This document shows, piece after piece, positions 51,889 through 60,776 of a DNA stretch of 64,000 nt. The stretch comes from Sva-07 sp963828415 (GTDB lineage Bacteria; Actinomycetota; Acidimicrobiia; Acidimicrobiales; Ilumatobacteraceae). Location of the stretch: positions 310,001 through 374,000 of the forward strand of contig CAWHEI010000009.1 in assembly GCA_963828415.1 (NCBI GenBank), in the 5' to 3' direction. Position 1 is the first letter of the stretch; each line of letters starts with the position of its first letter. Under the pieces are notes generated by a model. It did no database searches, was not told the origin of the DNA, and worked only from the letters and a program-made list of their open reading frames with translations. The translations under genes and the position numbers were made by a program.

Positions 51889-52271
51889 CGGCAATCGAGC
51901 TGACACTCGGCAGCTGGGAGATCGCCCGCGACGTCTCCGAATGGATCGAGATCGCAGCGGTGATCGTCATCGCCGCCACGGTCGTGCTCGCGATCGCCGT
52001 CATGATCCGCAGCTCCCTTGCCGGGGAGGGCCCGAAACGAGGGCTGTGGACCTTCAGGCAGGCATTCTCTGGCGGCGTGTTGCTCGGCCTCGATCTCTTG
52101 ATCGCCGCTGACATCATCCGCACGGTGACGCTGGAGCCGACGCTCGAGAACGTTGCGGCCCTCGGACTTCTCGTCGTCGTGCGGACGTTCCTCGCGTGGG
52201 CGCTCGTACTCGAAGCCGAGGGTCGGTGGCCGTGGCAACGGCCGACTGAGCCGGCGACGCCCGCCGAGTGA
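51885..52271 (+). CDS. DUF1622 family small membrane protein
   Basis: This 128-aa protein has three predicted TM helices (WIEIAAVIVIAATVVLAIAV; GGVLLGLDLLIAADIIRTV; VAALGLLVVVRTFLAWALVL) and the DUF1622 pattern FRQAFSGGVLLGLDLLIAADII. Function is unknown. GTG 51885 overlaps the stop of the phosphodiesterase fusion gene, so the two are translationally coupled and may work together. Confidence 0.78.
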   Translation: MTAIELTLGSWEIARDVSEWIEIAAVIVIAATVVLAIAVMIRSSLAGEGPKRGLWTFRQAFSGGVLLGLDLLIAADIIRTVTLEPTLENVAALGLLVVVRTFLAWALVLEAEGRWPWQRPTEPATPAE

Positions 52272-52300
52272 CGGGACCCTGACGGGACCATGCCGCCTAC

Positions 52301-52990
52301 TCAGCGGCGTCGCCAGCGGGCGCCGAGCAGGCTCGGCAGGTGCTCTTGGCCGTGCTCGCCCGCCGACGTGGAGATGGTGTGGGTTGTTGCGCCACCTTCG
52401 ATCAGGCGCTCGAGGCACCATCCCGCAGCAGCGGCGGTCGTGAGGAGTTCACCCAGCGGACGGTGGTGCAGCTCCACCGTGCGGTGTCCGGCCGGCTGAA
52501 CGAGTACGCCTCGCTCGAGGTAGCAACCCCACCGCCACGACACCTGACCCGCGTCGTCGACGAGTGGCTCGGAGTCCGGAGCGGTGACGACCGGATGGTT
52601 CATCACGACGACGAGAGCGCCATCGGTTCGAACAGCGGTGGCGACCTGTTCGAAGAACTTGCGGTCGTCGGCAATCAGGTCGAGCAGACCGACGGCGACC
52701 GCCTGATCGATCGAGCCGGGTCGCACCCACGACAGGTCAGGCAGCTGGCACCGGACCACCGGCGCTTGCCTGGCGGCGGCGACGAGCAGTTGGTGTGAGA
52801 GGTCGACGCCGATCGCGTGCTCTCCCAGCAGTGGGAGTGCCTGGCCGTCACCGCAGCCGAGGTCGAGCGTGCGTCCCCCGGCCGGATCGACGAGCGCCCG
52901 GACGACGTCGAGCATCTCGTCGGAATCAGCGGCGCCATCCCCGGTCGCGGCGACCCACCATTCGGCGATGTCGTCCCAGTCGTCGCTCAC
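52301..52990 (-). CDS. SAM-dependent class I methyltransferase
   Basis: This 229-aa Rossmann-fold methyltransferase has motif I TLDLGCGDGQALPLLG (about 46), motif II AIGVDLSHQLLVAAA, SIDQAVAVGLLDLIADD and ALVVVMNHPVV. It resembles ubiquinone/menaquinone-type or small-molecule methyltransferases; the substrate is unknown. GTG 52990 overlaps the stop of the upstream membrane protein gene (GTGA). It is convergent with the DUF1622 gene. Confidence 0.82.
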   Translation of the reverse strand: MSDDWDDIAEWWVAATGDGAADSDEMLDVVRALVDPAGGRTLDLGCGDGQALPLLGEHAIGVDLSHQLLVAAARQAPVVRCQLPDLSWVRPGSIDQAVAVGLLDLIADDRKFFEQVATAVRTDGALVVVMNHPVVTAPDSEPLVDDAGQVSWRWGCYLERGVLVQPAGHRTVELHHRPLGELLTTAAAAGWCLERLIEGGATTHTISTSAGEHGQEHLPSLLGARWRRR

Positions 52991-53712
52991 TCCGGGCCGT
53001 CGCCGGATTCGCGTTGGGGTTCGGTGAGTTCGAAACTGCGTGAAGGGTGACGCACCAGCAGCACGATGCTGACCAGAGCCAACCAGGCAGGGAACACGAA
53101 GACCTGTGGCTCGCTGATGGTCACGTTGACCAGTTCGATGACGCCGAGCACGTAGCTCACCACGACCAGCCAGCCGGGCAGCGTGCGGGTCGCTCGACCG
53201 AGCGATGCCGTCGACAGCATCACCAGTGCGGTGAATCGTGGTGCGAACACCGACAGCGCAATCGCGGCGAAGCTGCGGAACATCGAGGCTGCGCCCGGGT
53301 CGACCACCTGCCTGCCGAGCTCGGAGACGATCGACGGGGCGGCCAGGGCCGCTGATCCGATCATGAGGGTGGTCGCAAGGAGCACAGCGCCGCCGAGGAA
53401 CACGGTGCCGAAGAGTCGAGGCTCGCTCCCGCCGACGCGACTTCGCACGACGCCGACGAACCAGAGGAATGCGATGGCCGCAATCACGACGACCTGGAGC
53501 CACAGCAACGCGTTTCGGCCGGCGTTGCCATCGGCGTAGAAGGCCACGATCTCGGCATCGGTGGCGTCGACGGCCGGTGACTGCAGCAGGCCTCGCAGGC
53601 CGATCGACCATCCGATCGCACTGAGCACGCCGGCGATCGCGGCGGCCTCGACCGACGCCATTCGGGTTCTCCAGCGTCGCGATGCGATGAGCGGATCGGC
53701 GAGCGGCTGCAC
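52987..53712 (-). CDS. Multi-pass membrane protein of unknown function
   Basis: This 241-aa protein has about six hydrophobic segments: VEAAAIAGVLSAIGWSIGLR, LLWLQVVVIAAIAFLWFVGV, LFGTVFLGGAVLLATTLMIG, a FAAIALSVFAPRFTALVMLS stretch, LPGWLVVVSYVLGVIELVNV and FVFPAWLALVSIVLLVRH. No enzyme motif is seen. It may belong to an actinobacterial DUF of similar topology. It is translationally coupled to the methyltransferase. Confidence 0.65.
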   Translation of the reverse strand: MQPLADPLIASRRWRTRMASVEAAAIAGVLSAIGWSIGLRGLLQSPAVDATDAEIVAFYADGNAGRNALLWLQVVVIAAIAFLWFVGVVRSRVGGSEPRLFGTVFLGGAVLLATTLMIGSAALAAPSIVSELGRQVVDPGAASMFRSFAAIALSVFAPRFTALVMLSTASLGRATRTLPGWLVVVSYVLGVIELVNVTISEPQVFVFPAWLALVSIVLLVRHPSRSFELTEPQRESGDGPE

Positions 53713-53748
53713 CGACGCCGACCCTACTCAGTCGTGCATACTGGACCC

Positions 53749-54000
53749 ATGGATGACAGCGACGTCGAAGAAGGCCACGTGTTCCGCCATCACGACGAAG
53801 TCGAGACCGCAGCGCCCGAAGAGGTCGATGCGTACGATCTCGATGACGACGGCAAGATCTCGCTTGCCGAGATGGGCCGAGCGCAGATCGGGATCGTCGA
53901 TGCACGTCTCGAACAGATCGCCGAACACGACGGTCTCACCGGCAAGCTCGCCGAAGCGGCCCACAAGGTGCTCGACGCCATCGACAACGACGAGACCTGA
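53749..54000 (+). CDS. Small EF-hand protein
   Basis: This 83-aa acidic protein contains one canonical 12-residue EF-hand loop, DLDDDGKISLAE (about 32-43), with Asp at 1, 3, 5, Gly at 6, Ile at 8 and Glu at 12. The rest is helical and charged. There is no signal peptide. It is probably a calcium-binding or calcium-sensing protein; no partner is evident. ATG 53749 follows CATACT by six bases, suggesting a leaderless transcript. It lies between a minus-strand membrane protein gene and a GNAT gene. Confidence 0.7.
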   Translation: MDDSDVEEGHVFRHHDEVETAAPEEVDAYDLDDDGKISLAEMGRAQIGIVDARLEQIAEHDGLTGKLAEAAHKVLDAIDNDET

Positions 54001-54057
54001 GCAACGACGACCCACGCCTCGTCGGAGTGTGATCGAACGATCGACCAGACTCTGGCG

Positions 54058-54885
54058 GTGATCGACGACATCTCGAGAGGCGTGCTGCGGACATGGGCGC
54101 GAGACGCAGCCGCCTTCGCCGACGTGCTTGCCGATCAGGATCCTTCGTGGGGGTCGGAATCCTTCTCACTGGCTGGTGGTCGAGTCGTGTTGTGTGGGGC
54201 GGGGATGTACGTGAACCGAGCGATCGCCGTCGGGTTCGACAGCGAACTGGGCGAGGACGAGTGGTGGACGTTCGAGCAACGGTGTGATGCGGTGGGGGTG
54301 GTGCCGGCGTTCGAAGTGAGCCCGGCGACCGCCGCAGCGGTGCGGGTGCAGTTGGCTGCACGGGGCTACGAAATCGAGTCGTCGCGGGCGGCTCTGTTCT
54401 GCCGGCTGGACGTCGTCGACTCGCTCCCCGCCCCGAACCCGGCATTCGTGATCGAGTCGGCCAGCGGCGATCTGCTTCCGCTCTGGCAGTCGACCTCAGC
54501 GGCCGGTTGGGGCCATGAGACGTCTGCGGCGAGGAAGGCCAGCGACGCCTTCGCTCGAGCCGCCGCGGTCGTTGATGGCGACAACTTGGTCGTGGTGCGC
54601 GACTCGCGTGACGGGCGTCCGGTTGGATGCGCGAGCATGACCGTCAGCGGTCGAATCGCGACGCTTGGTGGAATGTCCACACTCCCCGCCGAGCGCCGAC
54701 GCGGCGTTCAAGCGGCGCTCATCGTGCACCGGCTTCGGACGGCTGCCACGCTCGGTTGCGAACTGGCCACCAGCTCGGCGGAGCCGGACAGCAACTCGGA
54801 GCGCAACCTCGTCCGCCACGGCTTCGACCGACGATTCCTTGTCGAGACCCACGTCCGTCAGCCAACGGCAACAGCGATCACGTAG
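54058..54885 (+). CDS. GNAT family N-acetyltransferase
   Basis: This 275-aa protein has a divergent N-terminal half and a C-terminal GNAT domain (about 135-265): LVVVRDSRDGRPVGCASMTV, ATLGGMSTLPAERRRGVQAA (the acetyl-CoA pyrophosphate loop RRRGVQ) and NSERNLVRHGFDRRF. The substrate is unknown. GTG 54058 follows CAGACT by six bases, another leaderless candidate. Confidence 0.75.
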   Translation: MIDDISRGVLRTWARDAAAFADVLADQDPSWGSESFSLAGGRVVLCGAGMYVNRAIAVGFDSELGEDEWWTFEQRCDAVGVVPAFEVSPATAAAVRVQLAARGYEIESSRAALFCRLDVVDSLPAPNPAFVIESASGDLLPLWQSTSAAGWGHETSAARKASDAFARAAAVVDGDNLVVVRDSRDGRPVGCASMTVSGRIATLGGMSTLPAERRRGVQAALIVHRLRTAATLGCELATSSAEPDSNSERNLVRHGFDRRFLVETHVRQPTATAIT

Positions 54886-54971
54886 CCGTCGTTCCCGAAA
54901 CCGCCGACGCCGCGCTCGGCGTCCCCTGACTCGGGCCAGAAGCAACCCGATGCCGGCGTTACGGTGATGCG

Positions 54972-55643
54972 ATGGAGCTCACTACCGAAGAACTTCGTGC
55001 GCTCGGCTGCCTGATCGAGAAGCAGGCGACAACGCCCGAGCACTATCCGCTCTCGACGAACGCGCTCGTCGCTGCGTGCAACCAGAAGTCGAACCGCGAA
55101 CCGGTGACCAACTACAGCGAGCAGACCGTGATGGACGCGATGCTGCTCCTGCGTCAGAAAGGCCTGGCGCGGATGAACAGCAGTGGCCGTGCCGACAAGC
55201 ACCGACACATTCTCGATGATGCCGTCGGACTCGACCGCGATCAGTTGGCACTGCTGGCGGTGATGATGTTGAGGGGTCCGCAGTCGGCTGGGGAGTTGAG
55301 GACACGAACCGAGCGTTACTCGACTTCGCAGGGCACGGGTTTCGAGTCGATCGACGACATCGAGGCCGTCCTGGAGCGGCTCGCCGAGGGCGTCGATCCG
55401 TTCGCCTCGAACATCGGGCGAGCCTCGGGTCAGAGCCAGGATCGGTGGGCGCACCTGCTCGGCGATGTCGTCCCCGATGTCCATGATTCGACACCGGGCC
55501 GCGTCGATCGACCCGCCGACCTCGGCCCATCACTGGCACAACGAGTGGCGGACCTGGAGGCGCGCCTCACGAGGCTGGAATCAGATCTCGGCGTGTCGAC
55601 GACTCCGTCGTCGCCCGAAGGTCTCGGAGACCCGTCGGACTGA
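54972..55643 (+). CDS. YceH family protein (DUF480/UPF0502)
   Basis: This 223-aa protein contains two winged-helix-like halves. Family blocks are LTTEELRALGCLIEKQATTP, YPLSTNALVAACNQKSNREP, GLARMNSSGRADKHRH and LAVMMLRGPQSAGELRTRTE. The C-terminus has a short coiled-coil-like segment (LAQRVADLEARLTRLESDL). The molecular role is not settled; a DNA-binding or regulatory role is inferred from the fold. Confidence 0.87.
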   Translation: MELTTEELRALGCLIEKQATTPEHYPLSTNALVAACNQKSNREPVTNYSEQTVMDAMLLLRQKGLARMNSSGRADKHRHILDDAVGLDRDQLALLAVMMLRGPQSAGELRTRTERYSTSQGTGFESIDDIEAVLERLAEGVDPFASNIGRASGQSQDRWAHLLGDVVPDVHDSTPGRVDRPADLGPSLAQRVADLEARLTRLESDLGVSTTPSSPEGLGDPSD

Positions 55644-55908
55644 ATCGTTTCCCGGGCCGGACGACGCTGTGTCACGAGCGACGCCGGAACCTGCTGCCCA
55701 TCGGTCGCTGCACGGGACGTCACGCTGGACCAAGCGCACGAGGCGATGCACCAGCTCGAAGCGGGGCCCGGTCCGCGGCAAGATCTCGATCGTCGTGACG
55801 TCGGAGTCGGTCGAGGCTCGTACATGACCGCCACACGGCTCCGTACGACAGCCGTGAGCCCGGGCCGTAGGCCCGGGCTCCTTCCGTGGTTGGCTGAACT
55901 GGCGTGGT
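55644..55908. other. Intergenic region between yceH and the ABC permease gene
   Basis: Apart from the strong hairpin at 55856-55880 I see no gene here. Several frames stay open because of the base composition but give Arg/Pro-rich peptides with no motif and poor codon use. Decayed coding sequence is possible. Confidence 0.4.
55856..55880. terminator. Strong bidirectional hairpin between convergent genes
   Basis: GAGCCCGGGC (55856-55865) and GCCCGGGCTC (55871-55880) form a perfect 10-bp GC stem with loop CGTAG. It lies between yceH (plus) and the ABC permease (minus), so it can end transcription from both sides. Confidence 0.65.
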
Positions 55909-56742
55909 TCAGTTCGAGTCCCGCCGGTAGAGCAGGAGCGTGCCGATCGCGAGGCTGACCAGGGCGTAGCCGCCGAAGATGAGGGCGTACTGGGGACGGG
56001 TCAGCAGGTCGGCGATGGCGACTGGGGCCTCGAAGTTCGGACCGGCGTCGAGGAGGCGGTAGCCGGCGCTGAAGGGCAGGAAGTGGCGGACGCCTTGTGG
56101 AATGGCGGGAGCGAACAGGCTCTCGATGACGAACGACCACAGCAGGAGTCCGGTGATGGCACCGGCGGTGTGGCGGGCGATCATGCCGACGCCGAGGCCG
56201 ATCAGGGCAGCCAGGGCAATGTACAGCAGGGCCCACAGCGCACGAGACGTGAGGACGGACCCGATGCCGAGTGGTGCGCCCCCGACGGCAGCGCCGGCGA
56301 ACCCGGCGGTCATGCCGGCGGCTCCCAGTGCGAGACCGGCCGTGGTTGCCGTGATCGTCTTGGCTGCGACGATCACCCAGCGAGCGGGCCGGGCGACCAG
56401 TGCGATCGCCAGCGTGCCGTGCTGGGCCTCGCCGGTGAACATCAGGATTCCCACAACCGAGGCCAGCATGGCCACCAACGGCAGCGGGTAGATGAACAGC
56501 TCGGAGGCGGTGAGGGTCGGATCGGTGGCGGTTGCCGCCAGGACTCCGGCGATGACGCCACCGGTGATGGCGGTGAGGGCGAGGATCACCTTGTTGGCCC
56601 GGAGGGCGGTCAGTTTGATCCACTCGCTCCGAAGGGCGGCGGGGACGGCTCGGACGTCGTCGGATCGGGTACGGACGGCCGAGCGGTCGCTGGTGGTCCA
56701 GGAAACGGTCGGGCTGGGGATGGTGGCGCTGGTGGTGGTCAT
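55909..56742 (-). CDS. ABC-2 type transporter permease
   Basis: This 277-aa permease has six TM helices: ANKVILALTAITGGVIAGVL, LVAMLASVVGILMFTGE, TAGLALGAAGMTAGFAGAAV, ALWALLYIALAALIGLGVG, HTAGAITGLLLWSFVIESLF and YALIFGGYALVSLAIGTLLL. The N-terminal RSEWIKLTALRANK motif and GEAQHGTLAIALVARPAR are those of actinobacterial ABC-2 permeases next to CcmA-type ATPases. ATG 56742 has AAAGGA eight bases upstream. It is the last gene of the exporter module. Confidence 0.86.
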   Translation of the reverse strand: MTTTSATIPSPTVSWTTSDRSAVRTRSDDVRAVPAALRSEWIKLTALRANKVILALTAITGGVIAGVLAATATDPTLTASELFIYPLPLVAMLASVVGILMFTGEAQHGTLAIALVARPARWVIVAAKTITATTAGLALGAAGMTAGFAGAAVGGAPLGIGSVLTSRALWALLYIALAALIGLGVGMIARHTAGAITGLLLWSFVIESLFAPAIPQGVRHFLPFSAGYRLLDAGPNFEAPVAIADLLTRPQYALIFGGYALVSLAIGTLLLYRRDSN

Positions 56743-58025
56743 GGTTCTGGTCCTTTGGGTTCGATGGTGGGTGTGGCGTTCAGGCCGAGGCGAACTCGGC
56801 AGTTGCACCGGTCATGTCGAGGAGGGTGTCTTCGAGCGATGGCGCGACCTCGCTGAGCTCGAGCAGGCGGATGCCGTGGTCGAAGGCGAGCTGTGACACC
56901 GCGGCCTTGGTGGTGCCGCGAACGACCAGTCGGTCGCCGGTGGTCTCGATGGTGACGTTCGGACCGGCCAGCGCGCGGGCGAGTTCGGCTGGTTGGGCTG
57001 TCTCGGCGACGACGGTCGCAGTCTGACGGGCGGTGATCGCCTCGACGGTGTCGGCGGCCAGCAGTTTGCCGCCACCGATCACGACGAGGTCGTCGGCGAA
57101 CATGCTGAGCTCGCTGATGAGGTGGCTCGACACGAACACGGACCGGCCCCGGCGTGCGAAATCGGTGAGGTGGAGGCGTAGCCAACGGATGCCGTCGGGA
57201 TCGAGTCCATTCGACGGCTCGTCGAGCAGCAGGACCTGAGGGTCTCCGAGCAGTGCGCCGGCGAGGGCCAGCCGTTGGCGCATGCCGAGGGAGAACCCGC
57301 CGGTGCGTTGGTCGGCGGCTGACTCGAGACCGACCTCGATCAGTACGTCGTCCACCCGGGACGCCGGGATCGAGCTCATCGCGGCCATGGCCCGGAGGTG
57401 GTTCCGAGCCGTGTGGCCGGGGTGCATGCAGCGTGTGTCGAGCACCGAGCCGACCAGGCGGGCGGGGTGCCGGAGGTCGTTGTAGCGCACACCTTCGTAG
57501 CGGATCTCGCCCTGGTCGGGGTGTGTGAGCCCGACCATCATGCGCATCGTGGTCGACTTGCCGGCTCCGTTCGGGCCGACGAAGCCGGTGACGCGGCCGG
57601 CGGCCACGATGAACGTCAGGCCGTCGACAGCGATGCGCTTGCCGTAGTGCTTGGTGATTCCGGTGACAGTGATCATGGGGTCGCTCCTGGTGATGGTTGT
57701 GGGTGTGGGTGTGGGTGTGGGTGTGGTTGTGGGAGTCGTCCGGCTGCTCGACCGCCCCATTCGCCGGCAGCGGAGTGAGCGACAACAGGGTGATGCCCAG
57801 GTCGCGCAGCGTCTGGAGCAGGCCGTGCAACGCGGCCTGGTCGACGACAGGTCCTCGGATGACGGTGGTGCCGTCGTTCTCGGCGGTCAGGTTCATGCCG
57901 TCGAACCAGCTCGCCCAACGCGATCCCAGGTGTCCTTTGACGCGGACCTCGTATCGCGCGGCGGCTGCGTGTTCTGCGTTCGGTTGACGGTTCGTCGACT
58001 CGTTGGTGTGGTCGTCGGTGCTCAC
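56739..58025 (-). CDS. Small exporter-associated protein; frame has no stop before the ATPase gene
   Basis: GTG 58025 opens STDDHTNEST, then a compact domain ARYEVRVKGHLGSRWASWFD, GMNLTAENDGTTVIRGPVVD and QAALHGLLQTLRDLGIT. I recall similar short proteins (about 100-120 aa) just upstream of actinobacterial CcmA/ABC-2 exporters; their function is unknown. Here no stop follows that domain. The frame runs through a His-Thr repeat (HTHTHTHTH) and then out of frame across the whole ATPase gene to TGA 56739, 428 codons in all, ending on the permease ATG (ATGA). Only the first about 115 codons look like real protein. The stop may have been lost, or the indel errors seen elsewhere apply. Confidence 0.5.
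   Translation of the reverse strand: MSTDDHTNESTNRQPNAEHAAAARYEVRVKGHLGSRWASWFDGMNLTAENDGTTVIRGPVVDQAALHGLLQTLRDLGITLLSLTPLPANGAVEQPDDSHNHTHTHTHTHNHHQERPHDHCHRNHQALRQAHRCRRPDVHRGRRPRHRLRRPERSRQVDHDAHDGRAHTPRPGRDPLRRCALQRPPAPRPPGRLGARHTLHAPRPHGSEPPPGHGRDELDPGVPGGRRTDRGRSRVSRRPTHRRVLPRHAPTAGPRRRTARRPSGPAARRAVEWTRSRRHPLATPPPHRFRTPGPVRVRVEPPHQRAQHVRRRPRRDRWRQTAGRRHRRGDHRPSDCDRRRRDSPTSRTRPRAGRSERHHRDHRRPTGRSRHHQGRGVTARLRPRHPPARAQRGRAIARRHPPRHDRCNCRVRLGLNATPTIEPKGPEP
56780..57676 (-). CDS. ABC-2 type transporter ATP-binding protein (CcmA-like)
   Basis: This 298-aa exporter ATPase has MITVTGITKHYGKRIAVDGL, Walker A GPNGAGKSTTMRMM, signature FSLGMRQRLALAGALLG, Walker B VLLLDEPSNGLDPDGIRWL and H-loop SSHLISELSMFADD. 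LDEPSNGLDPDGIRWLR is characteristic of actinobacterial CcmA-like drug or antibiotic exporters. ATG 57676 has AGGAG seven bases upstream. Its frame is overlaid by the long frame of the upstream small-protein gene. Confidence 0.9.
   Translation of the reverse strand: MITVTGITKHYGKRIAVDGLTFIVAAGRVTGFVGPNGAGKSTTMRMMVGLTHPDQGEIRYEGVRYNDLRHPARLVGSVLDTRCMHPGHTARNHLRAMAAMSSIPASRVDDVLIEVGLESAADQRTGGFSLGMRQRLALAGALLGDPQVLLLDEPSNGLDPDGIRWLRLHLTDFARRGRSVFVSSHLISELSMFADDLVVIGGGKLLAADTVEAITARQTATVVAETAQPAELARALAGPNVTIETTGDRLVVRGTTKAAVSQLAFDHGIRLLELSEVAPSLEDTLLDMTGATAEFASA
57697..57733. repeat. GTGGGT hexanucleotide microsatellite
   Basis: About five near-perfect GTGGGT/TGTGGG units lie just upstream of the ATPase start on the minus strand, where they encode His-Thr in the small-protein frame. 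Copy changes of six bases keep that frame but alter spacing in front of the ATPase gene. Confidence 0.75.
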
Positions 58026-58056
58026 GAGGCGAACGTACGGACGAACCTGGTGAGCG

Positions 58057-58080
58057 CACATCACATGATGTGGTGATGTG
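58057..58080. promoter_or_regulatory. Palindrome upstream of the exporter operon (possible operator)
   Basis: CACATCAC (58057-58064) and GTGATGTG (58073-58080) are perfect arms around ATGATGTG. It lies 32 bases before the small-protein start and just downstream of the LuxR gene, a suitable operator site for that regulator. Confidence 0.45.
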
Positions 58081-58093
58081 TCGTGGTGATCTT

Positions 58094-58113
58094 GCGCGAT
58101 CGTGCGATCGCGC
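58094..58113 (-). terminator. Hairpin after the LuxR-type gene
   Basis: GCGCGATCG (58094-58102) and CGATCGCGC (58105-58113) are perfect 9-bp arms with a 2-base centre, five bases past the LuxR stop on the minus strand. It is a likely terminator for the XRE-LuxR transcript. Confidence 0.5.
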
Positions 58114-58117
58114 CTGG

Positions 58118-60776
58118 TCAGAGCCCCAGTTCGGCGGCGCGGGTCACTGCTTCTCGGCGGTTGGTGGCGCCGAGCTTGGTGTAGATGTGCTTGGTGTGGG
58201 TGCGCAACGTGTTCAGCGACACGTGCAGCTCCCGGGCGACTTCGGGTCCGCTGAGGTCACTGCGCAGCAGCCGGAGGACGTCGCGTTCGCGGTCGCTCAG
58301 CTCGTCGGGATCGTTCGTGTTGGAGCGACGCCGCAACGGTGCGGACCGTCCCGATGCCAGGATCCGGTCGGCGTGTCCGTCGCCTGCACCGGCGATCGCA
58401 CGGAGCAAACCGATCAGGGTCGGGTCGGCGTCGAGGAAGGAACGCACGTACCCTTGTGGCTCGGCCAGAGCGAGTGCGTTGCTCAGCGTCGTTGTCGCGG
58501 CGGCGCCGTCGCCCGCTCGCGATTGCGCCAGGGCGAGGAGCACCAGGATCTCGATTGCGCTGCCGTCGCGGTGCCCGTCGTCGGCGGCGGTGAGCAGCCG
58601 GTGAAGCAGCGCGGTGGCCTGCTCGACCGCATCGGCTGATCCGCCTGCGAGGAGTACGCCGGCGAGGGTGATGTGTTCGAACTCGCGGACGTAGCTGAGT
58701 TCGTCGCGAGCAGAGAGGCCCTGTGCGTGCGCCCATCTGGACCCTGCGTGCAGATCTCCCCGTTTGACCTCGATCCTGGCTTTCGACGCCGTGACCGGGC
58801 GGACGCTGGGCAAGAAGTCGGTGTTGTAGAGCGCCTCGGCCTGGGTGAGGAGTTCGAGCGCTCTGTCGAGATCGCCCTGGGCTTCGTGGAGTCGCGCCGA
58901 TCGCGACTCTCCAGCGGTAGGGGTGCTGTGGCAGTCCCATGTGCTCGCCGAGTTCTGCGCTGGATCGGAGGTGTGCGTCGGCGGTGTCGAGGTCGTCGTG
59001 CTCGATGGCGATCAGGCTCAGGCCGACGTGCATGTCGGCTGCACCGCGGAGACCGGGGTGTTCGACGGTATGTCGAAGCGCAGACTCGAAGGTTCGCTGT
59101 GCGTCGCTCAAGCGCCCTTGGGTGACCTGGATGTCGGCGAGGGCAAGTGAGCAGCCCATGACGTCAGGGAGGTAGTCGCCGGTCTCGAAGCAGGCGACCG
59201 ACTCCGAGTAGCAGGCGCGTCCGTCGTCGAGGTTGCCCCGACTCCAGTGGGCCAGACCGAGCAGCGCCATCGCTGCGCCACGCTGGAGGTGGTCTTCGGC
59301 CCTGGCCAGCTCGAGAACTCGGTGGGCGTGTTCGATCGTGCTGTCCGTGTCGCCTGCCAGCAGTGCCAGCCCGGCACGTTGCACGGCAGCCATCGCGGGC
59401 AGACGGCCGTATGCAACCCGGTCGAACACGATCGGTGGGTCGGTGCGGTCGAGCCAGGAGTCGACGATCTCGAGCAACGGTTCGAGATCGCGAGTGTCGC
59501 CACTCGCCATGCGGGCACCGATGAGTGCCATGGCGAGCACCGGTCGGTCCTCGTAGATGTCGGCGGGGAGGGCTTCGAGCCAGGCCCGCAGACGCGACTC
59601 GTGGCGCGCCCGCTGCATCGCGGGTGCAGCGAGTTCGATCAGTTCCGCTGCTCGCTCGACGTCATCGCCGGCGAGCGCATGGGCGATCGCCTCATCAGGG
59701 TCACCGTTGCCGGCGTACCAGTCGCTCGCCCTGCAGTGCAGTTCTGCCACCCGGTCGGGCTGCTCATCGAGGAGTCTCGCCCGGACGACATCCCCGAAGA
59801 GATGGTGGTACCGATACCAGGCGCGGCGGTCGTCGAGCGGGACGAGGAACAGGTTCGATCGGTCCAGCTCGTCGAGGATGGCCTTGGCGTCGTCCTGGCC
59901 GGTCACGGCCGCGCACAGCGGGCCGTTGAGCCGGCTCAGGATCGACGTGTCGAGGAGGAAGTCGCGGATGCGTGCTGACTGGTGCTCCAGGACCTCGTCG
60001 GCCAGGTAGTCGAGGATGAACCGGTCGTCGCCCGCGAACTCGCTGATGAACGAGGCCGGATCGCTTCGTCCCTGCATCGACAACGCAGCGAGCTGCAGGG
60101 CGGCGATCCAGCCTTCGGTACGCGCTTCGAGCACGTCGACATCAGCGGCGGTCAGGGCCAGGTCCATTGCGCCGTTCAAGTACTCGGCAGCTTCGTCGGC
60201 CGTGAAGCGCAGGTCGGCAGCGCGCACCTCGACCAGAGCGCCGTCCGCCCGTAGCGAAGCGAGTGGGAGCGGCGGATCGGCGCGAGTGACGATCACCAGG
60301 CTGAGCTGAGGCGGGAGGTGATCGAGCAGGAACGCCACGGAGTCGTGTATTTCCGCAGCGGTGATGACGTGGTAGTCGTCGAGCACCAGGACGATGTCCT
60401 GCGAAGCGGTCTCGAGATCGTTGATCAGCGTGGCGACGACGGTCTCGAGCGGTGCCTGGTGAGCCTGGAGGAGGGCAGTCGTGTCCTTGCTCAGGTCGTG
60501 CGTCGCTGTTGCGAGCGCTGCAAGGACGTAGGTCCAGAATTGCTCCGGGTCGTCGTCTCGCGCGTCGAGGGACAGCCAGGCGGTGGTGCGCTCACCGGCA
60601 AACCAGTCGGCCACCAGGGTGGTCTTGCCGAAGCCAGCGGGCGCCGACACCAGGGTCAGTGCAGGGTGCTCGTTCCGTGTGGCGCGGTCGCGTAGGCGAG
60701 GTCGGGCCACGAGGGTGCGCCGCCGGCGCGGTGGATGCAACTTCGTGCTCAACAGCACGATCTCCTCGGTCGTCAT
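58118..60776 (-). CDS. MalT-type LuxR-family regulator (LAL), apparent frameshift near 58897
   Basis: This is a large ATP-dependent regulator. ATG 60776 opens MTTEEIVLLSTKLHPPRRRR, then the STAND ATPase (Walker A APAGFGKTTLVADW, Walker B IVLVLDDYHVI), a winged-helix/arm region and TPR-like repeats. After HPYRWRVAI the frame loses meaning, and the next frame continues ARLHEAQGDLDRALELLTQA and TKHIYTKLGATNRREAV, ending in a LuxR HTH (LSDRERDVLRLLRSDLSGPE). Removing one C on the plus strand at 58897/58898 joins them (about 885 aa). Span 2659 is one more than a multiple of three. It probably controls the exporter genes downstream and overlaps the XRE-cupin stop by ATGA. Confidence 0.88.
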
